From: CAVSWT01 sp963731745
GTDB lineage: Bacteria; Bacteroidota; Ignavibacteria; Ignavibacteriales; Ignavibacteriaceae
DNA: 64,000 nucleotides
Reading direction: 5' to 3'
NCBI GenBank assembly: GCA_963731745.1
Contig: CAVSWT010000010.1
Location: 434,001-498,000 of the forward strand
In this document: piece after piece, positions 61,301 through 64,000 of the stretch
Layout of the letters: each line of letters starts with the position of its first letter
Position numbering within the stretch: position 1 is the first letter of the stretch
Translations under genes and position numbers: made by a program
Notes under the pieces: model-generated
What the model saw: the letters and a program-made list of their open reading frames with translations, nothing else
What the model was told of the DNA's origin: nothing
Databases searched by the model: none

Positions 61301-61612
61301 TTAAGAACTTAAATGATAATCAATTTTTGAAATTAAATTTTGAATCTTAATTTTTAAGGTCTCTCTCTCCTTTGTATTTAATAAATTTATAAATTGCCCC
61401 TCGGAATCATTTTTGAAATTTTCAAATTCTGCTTCTAGATTTTTTAATTTTTGTGAGAGCGACGCATTTTCCGACTGACATGCTCGTAAATGTTTTTCAA
61501 GCTCTGCATTCTGAATAGTTAAATCTTTGTACTTATTTTTAATAATGGCAGCTTGCGATTCAAGTCCTGTTAAATCATTTATTAAAATATCATATTTTGA
61601 TAATTCAGACAA
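61301..61612 (-). CDS. Small coiled-coil protein between pheT and zapA
   Basis: The 103-residue protein is almost entirely coiled coil (IIKNKYKDLTIQNAELEKHLRACQSENASLSQKLKNLEAEFENFK), without signal peptide or membrane segment. It starts with TTG directly after the pheT stop and ends 30 bases before zapA. By position and form it could be a ZapB-like division factor, but coiled coils give little sequence specificity, so I leave it unnamed. Confidence 0.72.
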   Translation of the reverse strand: MSELSKYDILINDLTGLESQAAIIKNKYKDLTIQNAELEKHLRACQSENASLSQKLKNLEAEFENFKNDSEGQFINLLNTKERETLKIKIQNLISKIDYHLSS

Positions 61613-64000
61613 CTATTTGCCTCTTAAAATAGCATTAAAATTTTTAGTAACCGATGAAATTAAATTAACAAAATCTTTCTCTACTTCCTCTTCTTTCAAC
61701 GTTCTATTTTCATCAAAATATTCAAGAGAAAATGCCATACTTTTTTTGTTTTGTCCTAAAGTTTCACTTTCAAAAAGATCGAATAAGTTAACTGATTTTA
61801 AAAGTGAAGAACTTTTCTTTTTAATAAATAATTTAACCTCTTCATAAGGAACATCATTATCAAATATAAATGCAAAATCCCTAAAAATCTTGGGATATTT
61901 TAATGGCTCAATAAAAGACTTTGAAGAAGCATCAATTTTACTAAATGCATCTAAGTCAAATTCAAAACAATAAACATCTTGGTTTATATCAAAATTTCTA
62001 AGAACATCTTTTTTTACTTTTCCACCAATCCCGATTGATTTTTCTTCTTCATTATTTTTTCCTGATGAAAAGTTTTTTGAAAAATGATAATCGAAAATAG
62101 TATTTACATCGGGATAATATAAATCATTTAAAACATTGTCAAGCGAAAATTTAGAAATTATTGCATTAACAATTCCTTTTAAATAAAAGAAATCAAAACT
62201 TCTTTCTTCTAAATTCCATTCTTTTTCATTTATTTTTCCGGTAACAGCAATAATTATTTTTTTCTTTTCTACAAAATCTTCAAAACTATTTATTGCATCT
62301 TTCGAAATTTTATTAAACACATTTCCTATTTCAAAAAGAGCAAGATTTTTTTCGCCAACTTTAATATTGCTTGAAATAACTTGGAGAACACCCGGGATCA
62401 ATGATGTACGCAGATATGCCATATCCAAACTTTGCGGGTTTTGTAATGCAATTTTATGTCCAATTAATGAAGCTAAATTTTCACTTTGTAGTGGATTGTT
62501 GATCATTTCAAACAAACCTAATGCTATCGAAACTTCTCTAAATTTATTTACAAAATTTGATTCGTCAACTTTATGGCCGAGTGTTATATTTATTTTTGAA
62601 ATTGTTGGAATATTATCATAACCATAAATCCTGGCAACTTCTTCAATAACATCTATTTCTCTTTCAATGTCCGGACGATTAGTTGGAACAGAAATTTGCA
62701 ATTCAGATTCTGTTTCAGAAATTATTTTTAATCCTAATCCATTTAAAATACTTTTTATTTTTTCCTGTGGAATATCATATCCCAAAATTCTTTTTATTCT
62801 TTGAAATCTTAACTGAACTTCTTTAGGTTCAATTTTATTAGGATATTCATCTATAATTCCGTCAGCAATTTCTCCCCCGCTTAATTCTGCTATCAACTGC
62901 GCTGCTCTTTGCGCAGAAAATAAAGTATTATTAGGATCGATTCCTCTTTCAAACCTATAAGATGCTTCCGTTGATAATCCCAACGCTTTGGAAGTTCTTC
63001 TTATACTTGAAGGATTAAAATATGCACTCTCGATTAATATATTTTTTGTTGAATTGGAAATCTCAGAATTTTCGCCGCCCATAATTCCAGCGATTGCAAC
63101 AGGTTTTTCAGCATCGCAAATCATTAAAGTATTTTTGGGAAGTTTTCTTTCTTTGGAATCAAGAGTTGTGAAGTTGGAAACTTCTTTGGTGCTTTTAACA
63201 ATTATTTTATTGCCTGCTAGTTTTTCTAAATCAAAAGCATGCAAAGGCTGGCCGGTTTCGTACATCACATAATTTGTTACATCAACAATATTCGAAATAG
63301 GACGTAAACCGATTGAGGTTAATCTGTTTTTCAGCCAATCAGGTGATTCTTTAATTTCAACATTTGTAACTACACAAGAAGAATATCTCGGACAGTTCTC
63401 TTCATCTACAATTTCTACTGAAGCAAGGTTCTCAATTTTTTGAGATGATTTTTTTATTTGAACTGAAGGAAGTTTTAATTCTTTTTCAAAAATGGCAGCA
63501 AGATCTCTCGCCACCCCAATGTGTGAAAGAGCATCCGAACGGTTTGGAGTAATGGCAATTTCTAAAATTACATCATTCAAATTTAATGCTTCACTGATTG
63601 GTTTGCCTTCTTGCAATTCATTAGGAAGAATCATAATTCCTTCATGATTATCACTAATTTCAAGTTCTGCTTCAGAACATATCATTCCAAATGATTCAAT
63701 GCCTCTTATTTTTGCTTTTGTAATTTTAAATTCACCTTTTGGAACTATTGCGCCGATTTTTGCAAATACAATTTTTTGACCAGCATCAACATTTGGAGCG
63801 CCGCAAATTACTTGAAATTCATCATCGCCAATTGACACTTTGCACAATGAAAGTTTATCTGCATTTGGATGTTTTACTTTTTCTTTAACAAATCCAACCA
63901 CAAATTTTTCATACATTGTAGATTGGTCAATAACATCCTCTACTTCCAAACCTGACATGGTAAGTTTGTCCACTATTTCTTTTGTAGAAATGTCTTTAAG
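61613..64000 (-). CDS. pheT: Phenylalanine-tRNA ligase beta subunit (5' end outside window)
   Basis: Beta subunit of the (alpha-beta)2 PheRS. The frame stays open to the right edge (LKDISTKEIVDKLTMSGLEVED precedes the first in-window start codon), so about the first 20 residues are missing. Domains in order: tRNA-binding OB fold (FVVGFVKEKVKHPNADKLSLCKVSIGDDEFQVICGAPNV), B3/B4 editing region, B5, the catalytic-like core, and the C-terminal anticodon-binding FDX-ACB domain (YPKIFRDFAFIFDNDVPYEEVKLFIKKKSSSLLKSVNLFDLF). It heads the string pheT - coiled coil - zapA. Confidence 0.96.
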   Translation of the reverse strand, partial: LKDISTKEIVDKLTMSGLEVEDVIDQSTMYEKFVVGFVKEKVKHPNADKLSLCKVSIGDDEFQVICGAPNVDAGQKIVFAKIGAIVPKGEFKITKAKIRGIESFGMICSEAELEISDNHEGIMILPNELQEGKPISEALNLNDVILEIAITPNRSDALSHIGVARDLAAIFEKELKLPSVQIKKSSQKIENLASVEIVDEENCPRYSSCVVTNVEIKESPDWLKNRLTSIGLRPISNIVDVTNYVMYETGQPLHAFDLEKLAGNKIIVKSTKEVSNFTTLDSKERKLPKNTLMICDAEKPVAIAGIMGGENSEISNSTKNILIESAYFNPSSIRRTSKALGLSTEASYRFERGIDPNNTLFSAQRAAQLIAELSGGEIADGIIDEYPNKIEPKEVQLRFQRIKRILGYDIPQEKIKSILNGLGLKIISETESELQISVPTNRPDIEREIDVIEEVARIYGYDNIPTISKINITLGHKVDESNFVNKFREVSIALGLFEMINNPLQSENLASLIGHKIALQNPQSLDMAYLRTSLIPGVLQVISSNIKVGEKNLALFEIGNVFNKISKDAINSFEDFVEKKKIIIAVTGKINEKEWNLEERSFDFFYLKGIVNAIISKFSLDNVLNDLYYPDVNTIFDYHFSKNFSSGKNNEEEKSIGIGGKVKKDVLRNFDINQDVYCFEFDLDAFSKIDASSKSFIEPLKYPKIFRDFAFIFDNDVPYEEVKLFIKKKSSSLLKSVNLFDLFESETLGQNKKSMAFSLEYFDENRTLKEEEVEKDFVNLISSVTKNFNAILRGK

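Overview
The window is a strongly AT-rich bacterial chromosome segment, densely packed with housekeeping genes. It holds no phage, plasmid, IS or CRISPR signature and no tRNA or rRNA gene. Several features point to the Bacteroidota/Chlorobiota/Ignavibacteriota group, with Ignavibacteria as my best guess (inference): an 11-subunit complex I cluster without nuoEFG, an Hc1-type histone-like protein, the order pheT - coiled-coil gene - zapA - 6S RNA - rny, NAD-type isocitrate dehydrogenase, monofunctional proline dehydrogenase, and many Sec-exported beta-rich or Ig-like envelope proteins. TTG is used often as a start codon, commonly in translationally coupled pairs.

Layout. 1-5.9 kb (minus): an envelope and sugar operon of alr, an unknown gene, a mannose-1-phosphate guanylyltransferase gene, an unusual RpiB-like isomerase gene, a TolB-like propeller gene and a cell-wall amidase gene cut by the window start. 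6.2-16.6 kb (plus): nuoABCDHIJKLMN. 16.7-20.1 kb (plus): a decayed membrane-protein gene, an Rrf2/IscR-like regulator gene behind an IscR-type operator, cysteine desulfurase, a small orphan, an IscA/ErpA-type carrier and superoxide dismutase, ending in a strong terminator. 20.2-28.3 kb (minus): a crotonase gene and apt leading into a SpoIIM / membrane protein / DUF4129 / DUF4350 / MoxR / DUF58 / RDD module. 28.4-36.8 kb (minus): dus, an MFS exporter, NAD-isocitrate dehydrogenase, CapA, a histone-like protein, a large membrane Fe-S oxidoreductase, BioY and a hydrolase. 37-40.1 kb (plus): acyl-CoA dehydrogenase, then a HisA-like / cyclic-nucleotide-binding / universal-stress set. 40.1-49.1 kb (minus): polyprenyl synthase, tatC, glyA, a TPR protein, an outer-membrane barrel, a lipoprotein, gmhB and glgA. 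49.3-52.4 kb (plus): a SPOR lipoprotein, hutI and a NamZ-like protein. 52.4-64 kb (minus): an Ig-like lipoprotein, a chorismate mutase-MltG fusion, tsaD, proline dehydrogenase, a frameshifted pheA, coaE, rny, 6S RNA, zapA, a coiled-coil gene and pheT (cut by the window end).

How the genes fit together. Complex I, the membrane Fe-S oxidoreductase, acyl-CoA dehydrogenase, crotonase, isocitrate dehydrogenase and proline dehydrogenase describe a respiratory heterotroph that oxidises fatty acids and amino acids into a quinone pool. Polyprenyl synthase may supply the quinone side chain. Alr, the amidase, the MltG fusion and the NamZ-like protein cover peptidoglycan building and turnover.

The most unusual observation is that the MltG homologue carries an AroQ-type chorismate mutase domain on its cytoplasmic side with nearly all active-site residues kept. 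It lies in the same gene string as a prephenate dehydratase gene that has no mutase of its own. Two amino-acid genes, glyA and pheA, carry single-base frameshifts that are either sequencing errors or real mutations. No wholly new defence or mobile system is visible in this window.
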